Under the pieces are notes generated by a model, which was not told the DNA's origin, did not search any database, and saw nothing but the letters and a program-made list of their open reading frames with translations. A stretch of 24,786 nucleotides of DNA from IMG/VR virus record IMGVR_UViG_3300034122_000073, positions 1-24,786 of that record; one strand, written 5' to 3'. Within the stretch, counting starts at the first letter, position 1. Each line of letters starts with the position of its first letter. This stretch comes from a virus. Shown piece after piece: positions 7,490 to 15,328 of the stretch. The translations under genes and the position numbers were made by a program.

Positions 7490-8581
7490 TTACTTTCTAC
7501 CTTCAGTGCTGGTTGCTTTACGGACAAACGTAATGCCTTTGCCGCCATCACTTACGCGCTCAAATTCTGTTTGAAGAACTCGTGCCGCCAAACTCTTTAC
7601 CTTCTTTAGATCAGCTTCTTTTGCAAAGGTAATTGACTCAATTGATCTCGGAGCCACAACGTCTGCCTTATATTCTCGACCAGCCAAGTTTCCTGTCATT
7701 GGCTTTTTGCTTTCTTCACCACTGACAGAGTTTGGCCTAAACTTGACAGTAACACCTTTATTTACGCCTTGACCAAGCGCAATGTCAGCATTGTCTGTGA
7801 CAAATACATTGGCATAAGAAAACTGGCCGTCTTGTCTCAACAAGTCAGTCAACCCATCAACATTAGTTTCACGATACAAAGGTTTGTTTTCAGCAATTAC
7901 TTTGGGTTTAATATTTGCTGGCCCAACTGGAAATCGCTCAATTGAATCAACCCGTGGCAATGCAAATTGTGTAATGCCAGTTTTTTCTGCATACTTCGCA
8001 AGCATTTCGCCAGCAGCCGGAGCTAGTGATTTGGCTACTTTCTTGCCGCCTTTATAAGCCAAGCCTGCTGCCGGAGCCAAGTTAATTAGTTCAGCCGACT
8101 CCATTGTTGGGCTTAACGTCTGGCCGCTGCCAGTCACCGGCGGGAAGCCTTCAGCAATGTTGACCAGCACTTTACCCAAGTCACCAACGGTCAAGTCCTT
8201 CAGCGTCAGTGTGCCAATGCCGGGCAAGCCCAGCACATCAAAGTCAATCTTCTCAGCACCAGACTGGATCAGCTGACCCACGCTCTTTAGTGCGCTCATG
8301 GCCCCAGTAGGCTGGATTGCCTTGGCCTCACCCAGATCAAGCTGACCTTGCTTTGGCGACACTGGTGGCTTCACAGCCTTCTTCGCAGGCTTTGGCAAGC
8401 TGCCAGTAACCACGACTTCAGGCAATGACGGTGCAGCAGCAGGCGCAGGCGTTTCTTCCATCGCCACTTCTGCTTCAGGCAGGTAGTAACGCATCACGCC
8501 ATCAGCATCCAACCGCATATCAAGCGGCTGGTCGCCAGACTTCATGATCTTGGCTTTTAGATATTCTTGATCGAAATCCAT
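7490..8581 (-). CDS. Virion-associated protein with C-terminal ADP-ribosyltransferase-like domain (tentative)
   Basis: A 363-aa protein from ATG at 8581, overlapping the previous stop as TAATG. Residues 1-100 are a Pro/Ala-rich linker containing LPEVVVTG, then a helical middle with GLPGIGTLTLKDLTVGDLGK (118-137). Residues about 230-320 look like a compact alpha/beta domain: KPLYRETNVDGLTDLL, then VFVTDNADIALGQGVNKGV, then GREYKADVVAP and SIESITFA. A basic residue in strand one (R237), a Ser/Thr strand (FVTDN, 260-264) and an E before a late strand (E303-Y304) resemble the R-S-E layout of ADP-ribosyltransferase folds. The DNA of this half is about 42% GC against about 56% for the first half, so the domain looks acquired. 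Lying between the internal virion genes, it could be an ejected effector, as T4 Alt is. The fold assignment is inference. Confidence 0.6.
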   Translation of the reverse strand: MDFDQEYLKAKIMKSGDQPLDMRLDADGVMRYYLPEAEVAMEETPAPAAAPSLPEVVVTGSLPKPAKKAVKPPVSPKQGQLDLGEAKAIQPTGAMSALKSVGQLIQSGAEKIDFDVLGLPGIGTLTLKDLTVGDLGKVLVNIAEGFPPVTGSGQTLSPTMESAELINLAPAAGLAYKGGKKVAKSLAPAAGEMLAKYAEKTGITQFALPRVDSIERFPVGPANIKPKVIAENKPLYRETNVDGLTDLLRQDGQFSYANVFVTDNADIALGQGVNKGVTVKFRPNSVSGEESKKPMTGNLAGREYKADVVAPRSIESITFAKEADLKKVKSLAARVLQTEFERVSDGGKGITFVRKATSTEGRK

Positions 8582-10761
8582 TATTTGCCCTTCAGCGAAT
8601 CAAGATCATTGATATACAAGCGCAAGTCTTGCGGGGCAAGCTTCGTCGTCAGGTCACTCTTCTGCCCAGAAATACTCAATTGAATTTGAGCGCGAATAGC
8701 ATCATCAGTATATGTCTTACCTTTAGGCAAGTAAGTATTGCGGAACGAATCAACCCTTGATCGAGCGCCATTAACAACCTTTGCCTCTTTGTCTTTGACC
8801 GCATCTTTGAGAAGGGTATCCATTTCCTGCATTGCATTCCACGGCTTCTGGTCTTTTGAGCCGACAGTAGAGCGCCACTTGTTGTAACGATCACTGTATT
8901 CAGTAGAGACGGCAATGTAGGCGTTTTGTGCCTCAATGTCAGAAGCAGTCTTGTTGACAGCATCGGCAATTGCTTTTGTATATTTAAGCTTGTTCCTAGC
9001 CTTTTCATCAGCAAGTTGGTTTTCTTTGTCCATCGCTGTCAAAGCGTAACCAAAGTATTGCTCTTGAGAATTAAGCGTCAGGTTGCTGCCTAATCGCAAC
9101 ACCATGTCTGTATTCAGTGTGCCATTCGCTCTGGCAATCTGTAGCTGACGAATTGTGCCGCCATCATCTTGGGTACGACCAGCAGCAAATGCTTTAGTAA
9201 TGTCAGTCCACTTGAGGGAATCAAGCGTTTTTAGTTCAGCAAGCGCAACCTTAACTTCTGGGGAATTTCTAGGCTTCCCAAAGATTATTTGTATTTTTTC
9301 TCTTACCGCATCTTTACGAGCGTCTTCTACACGACGGTCTTCGCTGGCAAGGAATGAGTTACGCGCAGTGATTTCCTCACGCAGATGTTTCTGAAGTTCA
9401 ACCTTGGTAGCCAGATCAGCAGACTGGAAGATGTAGTTGATCGACTTAGAGTTGTCGCCAGTAGCAGCCTGACCAAGCACCAGACTCTTCTGCTGGTCCG
9501 GTGTCATCTTTGTTTGTACAAAGTCAGAGATAAACTGCTTATAAACGACCATCAGGCCATCTGATGCAGCTTTGGTAATCTCAGGGGAATTGACAGCCGC
9601 AGCCGTACTCTTAAACTCTTTAGCTTTCCCAGCCAAGAACTCAGAGATGCCTGCTGCACTTACACCCGGATCACCAGCATCATAGGCCAGAAATTTTTCA
9701 CGCAAGCCTTCAGCAACTTCAATGACCGCCCGAGATGAAGTCAACTTATCAATCTCACGGCTTTTGGTAATTAAGTTATAACGCGCATTGAATCCAGCAT
9801 TGAACTCTTCGCGGACCGACTTCTTCTCTTCGTCGTTCAGGTAGTTCCACTCGGCCTGCAAGTCAATCGGCACCTCATTGCCAGCAACATTGACCTTGAT
9901 ATTGAATTGTCCACTTTCCAGTGCTTTCTGAACAATCTGTGGATTATCCAAAGCAGCAGGCGAGTTGACAGCATTCTTGATTCTTGCGGTAACAGCAGCC
10001 CGGAATGCTTTATTTGCAGGCGTAAAAAATGTATTTTCATCACCATGCTTTGCGGCAAACATGGCAGGGTCTCTTAATACAACAGACTCAATCTGCTTCA
10101 TGTCAACAGACGCACCGCTTCCAATTAGCTTGCTGATTTGAAAATCAATCTGGTCTGGGAACGTATCAATATATTGCTTCAATACAATTTCATCAGTCGT
10201 CTTAGTGCGTCTTGCCGTCATCTGCACGGCTTTCTCGTACACAGACGATCCGCGCATAGCCACATTGGCTTTGAACTTTAAGCCGACTTCTGGACTCATA
10301 GACGCAACGACAGGCATAGCACCATCAATTGCATCACGCACCGTAGCCACAGCCTGTTGCTCGGTAATCTCGCCTAGCTCAAGCTTTTTCTTTAACAGGT
10401 CAAACTGGTTCTCAAGCCGGACCGTCAACTCGGAACTTAGCTGAGATGCCTGCGCTGCCATGTAGGTTTCTTTGAAAACCTTACCCTGACCTTTGAAGTA
10501 CTTGTCTAGCTCTTTAGGATCGCGGCGAATGTCACGCCATTGTTCTGGGGTCAGCGGCCTTTCAATCGCATACTCTGCTGCCTTACGGCGAACATCTTCC
10601 TCTTGCGCTTTAAGCAAGGACTGCGACATCCGATCAAGTGCATCACCAATGTTGCCGCCAGCTCTGGCAGTGACTGCTAAGTCTTCAAAACGCAAAGAAG
10701 GAACGTCAGCAAGTGCTGCACGTTGTACATTGGCGGCTTGTACTTTAGGTAATTCGGCCAT
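8581..10761 (-). CDS. Internal virion protein C-like (T7 gp15 position)
   Basis: A 726-aa, highly charged, almost entirely helical protein. I prefer ATG at 10761 (MAELPKVQAANV): it lies one base after the upstream stop and has GGAA about 8 bases before it. The longer GTG frame to 10821 would overlap the upstream gene by 59 nt. The N-terminus contains GNIGDALDRMSQSLLKAQEE, typical of podophage ejection proteins. The centre has long heptad-like helices. Length (gp15 of T7 is 747 aa) and order between gp14-like and gp16-like genes support an internal virion protein C role: part of the inner core ejected with the DNA to build the periplasmic tunnel. No enzymatic motif is seen. Confidence 0.8.
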   Translation of the reverse strand: MAELPKVQAANVQRAALADVPSLRFEDLAVTARAGGNIGDALDRMSQSLLKAQEEDVRRKAAEYAIERPLTPEQWRDIRRDPKELDKYFKGQGKVFKETYMAAQASQLSSELTVRLENQFDLLKKKLELGEITEQQAVATVRDAIDGAMPVVASMSPEVGLKFKANVAMRGSSVYEKAVQMTARRTKTTDEIVLKQYIDTFPDQIDFQISKLIGSGASVDMKQIESVVLRDPAMFAAKHGDENTFFTPANKAFRAAVTARIKNAVNSPAALDNPQIVQKALESGQFNIKVNVAGNEVPIDLQAEWNYLNDEEKKSVREEFNAGFNARYNLITKSREIDKLTSSRAVIEVAEGLREKFLAYDAGDPGVSAAGISEFLAGKAKEFKSTAAAVNSPEITKAASDGLMVVYKQFISDFVQTKMTPDQQKSLVLGQAATGDNSKSINYIFQSADLATKVELQKHLREEITARNSFLASEDRRVEDARKDAVREKIQIIFGKPRNSPEVKVALAELKTLDSLKWTDITKAFAAGRTQDDGGTIRQLQIARANGTLNTDMVLRLGSNLTLNSQEQYFGYALTAMDKENQLADEKARNKLKYTKAIADAVNKTASDIEAQNAYIAVSTEYSDRYNKWRSTVGSKDQKPWNAMQEMDTLLKDAVKDKEAKVVNGARSRVDSFRNTYLPKGKTYTDDAIRAQIQLSISGQKSDLTTKLAPQDLRLYINDLDSLKGK

Positions 10762-10762
10762 G

Positions 10763-11314
10763 TCAAGATTCCATTCCGTAGCCAATGCTGCGCTCTTCAA
10801 TCGGCGCAAACGGACTGCCACCGCCAGAGGAAGGTGTCATTAAATCTTTACCTGCCTTGAACGCAAAGACGGAACCAATCGCAGCATCGAACAATGCCGA
10901 GGTCATCGCTGCCTTACCAGCCGAGCGGTAGATGTCTGCCTGTACGCCAGAAGCCAGTTGTGCCTCTAGGCCAGCATTCAGTGATTGGATCGCGTTCTCG
11001 CGTGAAATATCAAAGTCACGGCTAGACTGCACACCTTGCTGGAATGCAACTTCTGCCGCAGAACCTTCTTGGCTTAGTACGCCACCAGCCGCTGCACGAG
11101 CGTTGACCGCAGCGTAGAAACGGCGCTGGTTCTTCAGAATGTCCAATGCCTGATTGTTGTAGTTCAGCGCAGTAATGCGGCCTTTCAAAGCCTCTCGTTC
11201 ACCTTGCAGGCGAGTCTGCTCGGCCTGAAAGTTGTACATTTTCTGCTGCTGGATGCCACCATAAATCTTGGAGCCAGCGGCAACTGCGGCAAAAATATAA
11301 GGAATAGCCTGCAT
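10763..11314 (-). CDS. Internal virion protein B-like (T7 gp14 position)
   Basis: A 183-aa protein from ATG at 11314, overlapping the previous stop. It begins MQAIPYIFAAVAAGSKIYGG, a short hydrophobic segment followed by a long helix (QQQKMYNFQAEQTRLQGERE). It contains ALDILKNQRRFYAAVNARAA, then GGVLSQEGSAAEVAF and RDFDISRENA. The hydrophobic start, the N-(Q)-A-L-x-x-L-x-N-Q-R-R segment, the A-A-G-G-V-x-x-x-E-G-S turn and the length (gp14 of T7 is 196 aa) are typical of gp14-like internal virion proteins. These are ejected first and form a pore in the host outer membrane. Its position directly after tail tubular B agrees. Confidence 0.85.
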   Translation of the reverse strand: MQAIPYIFAAVAAGSKIYGGIQQQKMYNFQAEQTRLQGEREALKGRITALNYNNQALDILKNQRRFYAAVNARAAAGGVLSQEGSAAEVAFQQGVQSSRDFDISRENAIQSLNAGLEAQLASGVQADIYRSAGKAAMTSALFDAAIGSVFAFKAGKDLMTPSSGGGSPFAPIEERSIGYGMES

Positions 11315-13290
11315 TATGTCCCCGCGTAAGTAGACACTTTATATTCAAGACCAAGCAATGTCATCTTCAGCGGCAAAGTCTGCGTGACATCGACGTATGC
11401 TTCTCTGGTGTAGCCAAGGATGCCCTCAAGTTCCTTGATGCCAGTATATGACGGTTCAGGTTGGTCAAGAATGTCTTCACCAAACTTCTTAAACGTCACC
11501 AGCTTGTCGTTGATAACAAAGTGCTGTGTCTCGTAAACAATCGCATTGACTTCAACAATGCGTTTCTTGAATGATGTTCTAACGCCAGCCGTTGTCTTCA
11601 CCTCGACAGGCATGGTCTTGACGCGAGTGGTAAACGGCAAGCCAACCTCGTAGCTAGTTGCAGCTGGGCGTTCAAATGTCACCGCACCACTTGCCACCAC
11701 CTCGTTCTCCAGCACAACGCCATCGGCTATGACATTAACAGTCTTGCCATTAAGCGGCAGGCCTGAAGCACCAGAACCAGCACCACCAGTCTTGTTACAA
11801 TCGGTGAAAGTACCATCGGTAAACAGCTCAACAAAGTAACGATTCGTTCCACCAATAACTCGTTTCACAAGTACATAAATATCAGTTACATCTACGCCGA
11901 CTTCTTCAAACGTCCCGTCGGTTGTAAACTCTGTGGCAGCAACAATCTGTTGGCTTCTTAGCACCGTGTAAGCCGCCATTGTGCCATCACTTACATTCGG
12001 TATCAGCAGCAAGTCACCTTCATCGGTAGACGTTGCTTTCCGCAAAGCAAGACGCTTTGGGTTCTTCATCAAGTGCGAAGATAACAGCGATACGCGCTGC
12101 GTTACATAAGTCGCTTCGGTATCCGTGTAGAGGAATTCGTTAAGCGATTTGCCTTGGCGCTGTAGGTAGATGGTACTGCCGTCAAGCTGCTGAACTCGGA
12201 CACCTTCTTTTGCTCCGTTCTTACTTGCGCCTTTGACAAAGAAGTTGGTCGGCGTGATAGGGTCCAGACCAGACTGCGGCACATAGAACTCAGCACCAGT
12301 AGTAAACACTTGAAGATCACGAGCTGAAATAAGATCAACGATGGTATTAAGCTGGTTCGTGTCCAGAGTTGCCTCAAGCGCATCGTCTTCATATCCACTG
12401 TCCGGTCTAAAGTCGAAGAACAAACCTACCTTGCTGCCCCAGATCGTTGACACTCTGGACTTACTGCCGCCAAAGTACAACCGTCCTTCGTGGAAGGTGA
12501 CGGTTCTCGGCCAGCCTTTAGTGCTAGACCAAACAGCTTCGTAGCCGCCTTCGACTTCCCATGAACCACTGGCAATGGCGTTTGTATCAAAGAAGGGAAT
12601 CTCAGTAATTCCGCGTACCACCGTGCCAGAATCATAGGACGTTATCCTTAACCGTCCCTGCGGCGTAGCATTGATGTATTGCCCGACGCTGCCAGACGTA
12701 AACACCGAAGCGGATGCCGTAACCTTAACCGTCCCAGAAGTCTTATCAGGGGTAAGCGTCGCAGCAGGATTCGTAAAGGTCTGAGTAAATGCGTAAAACG
12801 GGATCGAATCAAAAGTGATCGTAGATATTGTCCAAGACGCATCATTGGCACCACGCACTAATTTAACTGGAGCAACGTCCGGGTGGACAATAATCATTGT
12901 ATCTGCTGACTGCGTGTAGCAGATGGTGTTTAAACGAGAACCTGTCAAACCAACGCCACTGGTGCTTAGATAATCGTTGCCAGACGCATTGATGTTCGTA
13001 ATCAGTACGCCATCCTTAAAGACAGCCATCTGGTTATTGGTAAAGCACAGCATATAGCTGTCTGTTACCGAAAACTCAAACGGAACTAGCCGTGCGCCAG
13101 ACGAGGCATTAGCAATCTCTGCAATGTACTTTAAGCCTGAACGACGCTTTACACCGCCCTGTGGCTGCACAATAACATTCGTCAACTTCTCGCAGGCATT
13201 CTCGTATTGCTTTAAGTCAATACGCGCACGGAGCAACGGGTCAATCTCACCCGAAGTAAAGTTGGTCTGAATGTTGATGAAGCGTGTCAT
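11314..13290 (-). CDS. Tail tubular protein B / stabilisation protein (gp12-like)
   Basis: A 658-aa protein. Start chosen at ATG 13290, which overlaps the upstream TGA as TGATG and has GAGGT four bases before it; the TTG at 13293 is too close to that SD. The N-terminus INIQTNFTSGEIDPLLRARI followed by DLKQYENACEKLTN and QPQGGVKRRSG is the hallmark of phage stabilisation/tail tubular B proteins. It continues as beta-propeller-like strands, including FHEGRLYFGGSKSRVSTIWG. T7 gp12 is longer (794 aa). The protein forms the tail nozzle below the portal and gp11 ring, and helps hold the fibres. Confidence 0.92.
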   Translation of the reverse strand: MTRFINIQTNFTSGEIDPLLRARIDLKQYENACEKLTNVIVQPQGGVKRRSGLKYIAEIANASSGARLVPFEFSVTDSYMLCFTNNQMAVFKDGVLITNINASGNDYLSTSGVGLTGSRLNTICYTQSADTMIIVHPDVAPVKLVRGANDASWTISTITFDSIPFYAFTQTFTNPAATLTPDKTSGTVKVTASASVFTSGSVGQYINATPQGRLRITSYDSGTVVRGITEIPFFDTNAIASGSWEVEGGYEAVWSSTKGWPRTVTFHEGRLYFGGSKSRVSTIWGSKVGLFFDFRPDSGYEDDALEATLDTNQLNTIVDLISARDLQVFTTGAEFYVPQSGLDPITPTNFFVKGASKNGAKEGVRVQQLDGSTIYLQRQGKSLNEFLYTDTEATYVTQRVSLLSSHLMKNPKRLALRKATSTDEGDLLLIPNVSDGTMAAYTVLRSQQIVAATEFTTDGTFEEVGVDVTDIYVLVKRVIGGTNRYFVELFTDGTFTDCNKTGGAGSGASGLPLNGKTVNVIADGVVLENEVVASGAVTFERPAATSYEVGLPFTTRVKTMPVEVKTTAGVRTSFKKRIVEVNAIVYETQHFVINDKLVTFKKFGEDILDQPEPSYTGIKELEGILGYTREAYVDVTQTLPLKMTLLGLEYKVSTYAGT

Positions 13291-13904
13291 CAATACCTCA
13301 CAGCAATTAGGCTGTAATCTTCAATCGACTGCGGTGGCTGGCCTTGGCCTTCAATGTTGGCAGCAATCCGGAAGTAGCCACCACGGCCATTCTCAGACGG
13401 AGCGCCAACCGCAACACCTTGCCAATACTGTGCCTTGCTGGCCTGATCGGTCAGCGGCTCTGCCAAGTGCCATGCCATCATGTACTTCAGCAACTGAACG
13501 AAGTACACCGGCATTTTGTTTTCAGGTACCGAGAACTGATAGTCAACAACTATTGTTGTCGAGTTAGTTAATAGCTTGTCTTCATAAAGCTCCCATTGCT
13601 GGAACGGGCGCTCACCGACAGCGGTGCTGGTAAATGCAGCACGGGGTGGGCCAATACGATCCGCAGGAAGCTGATAAGCGTACCGCCATTCATTGATTGG
13701 GGTAGTAAGAATCTGGGATAGTGAGACTTTTTTAAATGAAAAGGCCCACGGATACTGCTGTAGCAGTGAATCGCGGACGTTGGGATAGATACGGTCGCAA
13801 ATGTTGGCTGCGTCTGTACCTTCACTGAACGACGAAATAGGTTTTGCTCCGATCAGCAGTAACGCATCAGAACAGATTCGAATTGATGTATCGCCTGCTG
13901 CCAT
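13290..13904 (-). CDS. Tail tubular protein A (gp11-like)
   Basis: A 204-aa protein from ATG at 13904, with AAGAGG as SD seven bases upstream. It begins MAAGDTSIRICSDALLLIGA and then DAANICDRIYPNVRDSLLQQ, followed by YPWAFSFKKVSLSQI and EWRYAYQLPADRI. These are the characteristic motifs of tail tubular protein A: an N-terminal helical part, the (A)-x-x-C-x-x-x-Y-x-x-x-R-D-x-x-L signature, the (H/Y)PW-x-F pair and the Y-x-L-P-x-D strand. The length is close to T7 gp11 (196 aa). It forms the ring that joins the portal to the gp12-like nozzle, and its stop overlaps the start of that gene. Confidence 0.93.
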   Translation of the reverse strand: MAAGDTSIRICSDALLLIGAKPISSFSEGTDAANICDRIYPNVRDSLLQQYPWAFSFKKVSLSQILTTPINEWRYAYQLPADRIGPPRAAFTSTAVGERPFQQWELYEDKLLTNSTTIVVDYQFSVPENKMPVYFVQLLKYMMAWHLAEPLTDQASKAQYWQGVAVGAPSENGRGGYFRIAANIEGQGQPPQSIEDYSLIAVRY

Positions 13905-13925
13905 GTAAACCTCTTAATGTGAGAA

Positions 13926-13955
13926 GGGGCCGATCCCTTAAAAGAGACCAGCCCC
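13926..13955 (-). terminator. 10-bp hairpin between decoration gene and tail tubular A, possible attenuator
   Basis: GGGGCCGATC (13926-13935) can pair with GACCAGCCCC (13946-13955) in the transcript, with two G-U pairs and a 10-base loop. It lies in the only gap between the head and tail genes. The minus-strand downstream sequence is TTCTC rather than a T-run, so I expect partial termination or RNA stabilisation rather than a complete stop. Confidence 0.45.
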
Positions 13956-13976
13956 CGACACTTCAATGATGACGAC

Positions 13977-14255
13977 TTAATCGCCGTCGGTAGCCGACAG
14001 CGTGGTGCCGTCGGTTACGTCAACAACGCCGCTTGCGTTGGAAACGACATACACCAGAGTGACGACGGCGGTCGTGCCGGTCGAAGTCACGCAGTGAATG
14101 ATGTCGCCCACTTCAAGGGTGCTTGATAGTGAGTTGAAATACCCAGATGTATTGACATCCGCAATTGCATCGGTTGTCTTGTAAGCATACATCGAAGGCG
14201 CATTGCCACGCTTTGACGTGGAGTAGGCAGTAAAGCCAGTTGCTGAAAATGCCAT
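13977..14255 (-). CDS. Small capsid-associated / decoration-type protein
   Basis: A 92-aa protein from ATG at 14255, with a strong AAAGGAGA SD. It begins MAFSATGFTAYSTSKRGNAP, then MYAYKTTDAIADVNTSGYFN and LEVGDIIHCV, followed by beta strands. The Y-x-Y-x-T-x-D-x-I-x-x-x-x-x-S-G-Y-F-N pattern and the later V-G-D-I-I occur in many small phage proteins found right after the major capsid gene, and in head-fibre or decoration domains. Position 12 bases downstream of the capsid gene supports a head-surface role. Binding to the capsid is inferred. Confidence 0.7.
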   Translation of the reverse strand: MAFSATGFTAYSTSKRGNAPSMYAYKTTDAIADVNTSGYFNSLSSTLEVGDIIHCVTSTGTTAVVTLVYVVSNASGVVDVTDGTTLSATDGD

Positions 14256-14267
14256 GATTACTCTCCT

Positions 14268-15113
14268 TTACGCGCCGTTTTCATCGCAAGTGATTTCCAC
14301 GATGCCTTCAGCGTCGATAGCCACAGCACCAGCCGAGAACATCGAAGCAACCAGATACGAAGTCTTCTCTGGGATGTAATCGATGCGAGTGGTCAGGCCC
14401 ATGCCTTCAGCCATACCAACTGCTTGCTTGTGGAACGCATAGACCTTGCGATCACCCGACGAAATTGCAAGACCACCTTCGTCGCGGTCGCCAATGGTGA
14501 TGAACTTGAAGCCTAGATAGGTATCAAGCTGACCAGCCACCAGTGCTTTGACGGTGTTGAAGTCAGACGATTTCACTTCTGTCTCGTCCAGCAACGACGC
14601 GAGGTTGTTGGCATGGATAACGATAAAGCGATCAGTCGGTGGGACGTTCTTGGCATCCAACTGCTTCTTAGCCGACAGCAGCTTGTCCAGATTCAGGTTG
14701 GTGTTTGCACCACCCACGCTGGAAGCAACGGTCAAGCCAGTGCTGGAGTTTGTCAGAGCATCGATGATAAGCTGGTCTTGACGACGAGCAATTGACTTCG
14801 ACACAACTTGAACGAGTTCTTGACGCTCGTCAAAGTTGATCTTAGCTTGGTTGAAAATGTCCGAATACTCAGCAGCGATGTAGTCGCTGAGAGTAACTGT
14901 TACCTGCGAGTAAGTAACATTCAGCGGAGTAACATCAGTTTGCGGAACGCGAACTGTTGCAACGCCCTTGCCGATTTTCGGGAACTTGTGGGTTGCAGCC
15001 TCTACACCTGTACGAAGACGAACCGTGTTACGCAGGACCGACTCAGCTTGATAAGCCTGCTTAACTTCGGCATCGAACAGGGTAACAAAGGCATTAGATA
15101 CTGAGATTGCCAT
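14268..15113 (-). CDS. Major capsid protein
   Basis: A 281-aa protein from ATG at 15113 with GAGGT as SD. It starts MAISVSNAFVTLFDAEVKQA, then YQAESVLRNTVRLRTG, VATVRVPQTDVTPLN and later ARRQDQLIIDAL, DRFIVIHANNLASLLDETEV and YAFHKQAVGMAEGM. This layout (N-arm, a VP-x-x-D strand, the R-R-x-D-x-x-I-x-D-A-L helix, and the A-F-H-x-x-A-(V/I)-G strand before the C-terminus) is typical of HK97-fold capsid proteins of T7-type podophages. Order after the scaffold gene agrees. It has its own promoter just downstream of a strong terminator, as expected for the most abundant virion protein. Confidence 0.92.
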   Translation of the reverse strand: MAISVSNAFVTLFDAEVKQAYQAESVLRNTVRLRTGVEAATHKFPKIGKGVATVRVPQTDVTPLNVTYSQVTVTLSDYIAAEYSDIFNQAKINFDERQELVQVVSKSIARRQDQLIIDALTNSSTGLTVASSVGGANTNLNLDKLLSAKKQLDAKNVPPTDRFIVIHANNLASLLDETEVKSSDFNTVKALVAGQLDTYLGFKFITIGDRDEGGLAISSGDRKVYAFHKQAVGMAEGMGLTTRIDYIPEKTSYLVASMFSAGAVAIDAEGIVEITCDENGA

Positions 15114-15157
15114 ATTATTACCTCGTCAAAAAGTTAAAAAAACACTCTTTGCCTTGG

Positions 15158-15223
15158 TTATCCAGATTTACTGGGCCGCGACTTGCGTTTACGCCACGCC
15201 GATGCGGGAAGGTTCACCTCCAT
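15158..15223 (-). CDS. Possible 21-aa basic leader peptide upstream of the capsid gene
   Basis: ATG at 15223 opens a 22-codon frame within the capsid gene leader: MEVNLPASAWRKRKSRPSKS plus G. It is strongly basic (seven Arg/Lys) and ends 45 nt before the capsid ATG. A GGAGGTGA sequence overlaps its first codons rather than preceding them, and no good SD precedes its ATG, so translation is uncertain. It may be a leader peptide, or the GGAGGTGA may serve as a ribosome standby site. Confidence 0.25.
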   Translation of the reverse strand: MEVNLPASAWRKRKSRPSKSG

Positions 15224-15254
15224 AAAGGGCCACGAGGGTTGTCCTTGTGACAAG

Positions 15255-15283
15255 CTTATACACTACATTTTTGGAAATTGCAA
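15255..15283 (-). promoter_or_regulatory. Sigma70-like promoter for the major capsid gene
   Basis: On the minus strand TTGCAA (15278-15283) and TATAAG (15255-15260) are separated by exactly 17 bases. The -10 matches consensus at 5 of 6 positions and the -35 at 4 of 6. It starts immediately after the T-run of the upstream terminator. Transcription would begin near 15248, leaving a leader of about 135 nt before the capsid ATG. Confidence 0.7.
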
Positions 15284-15307
15284 ATAAAAAACCCCGCCGA
15301 AGCGGGG
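15282..15307 (-). terminator. Strong intrinsic terminator with UUCG tetraloop, after the scaffold gene
   Basis: On the minus strand CCCCGC-TTCG-GCGGGG (15292-15307) is a perfect 6-bp GC stem closed by the extra-stable C(UUCG)G tetraloop, followed by TTTTTTATTT. It starts 22 bases after the scaffold stop codon. It should end most transcripts from the packaging and portal operon, so the capsid gene needs its own promoter. Confidence 0.92.
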
Positions 15308-15328
15308 AAATCTCCACGAAGGAAGAGG

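Noticed and set aside
10762-10821. Longer GTG start for the gp15-like gene
   Set aside because: It would overlap the upstream gene by 59 nt, while the ATG at 10761 sits right after that gene's stop with usable SD.
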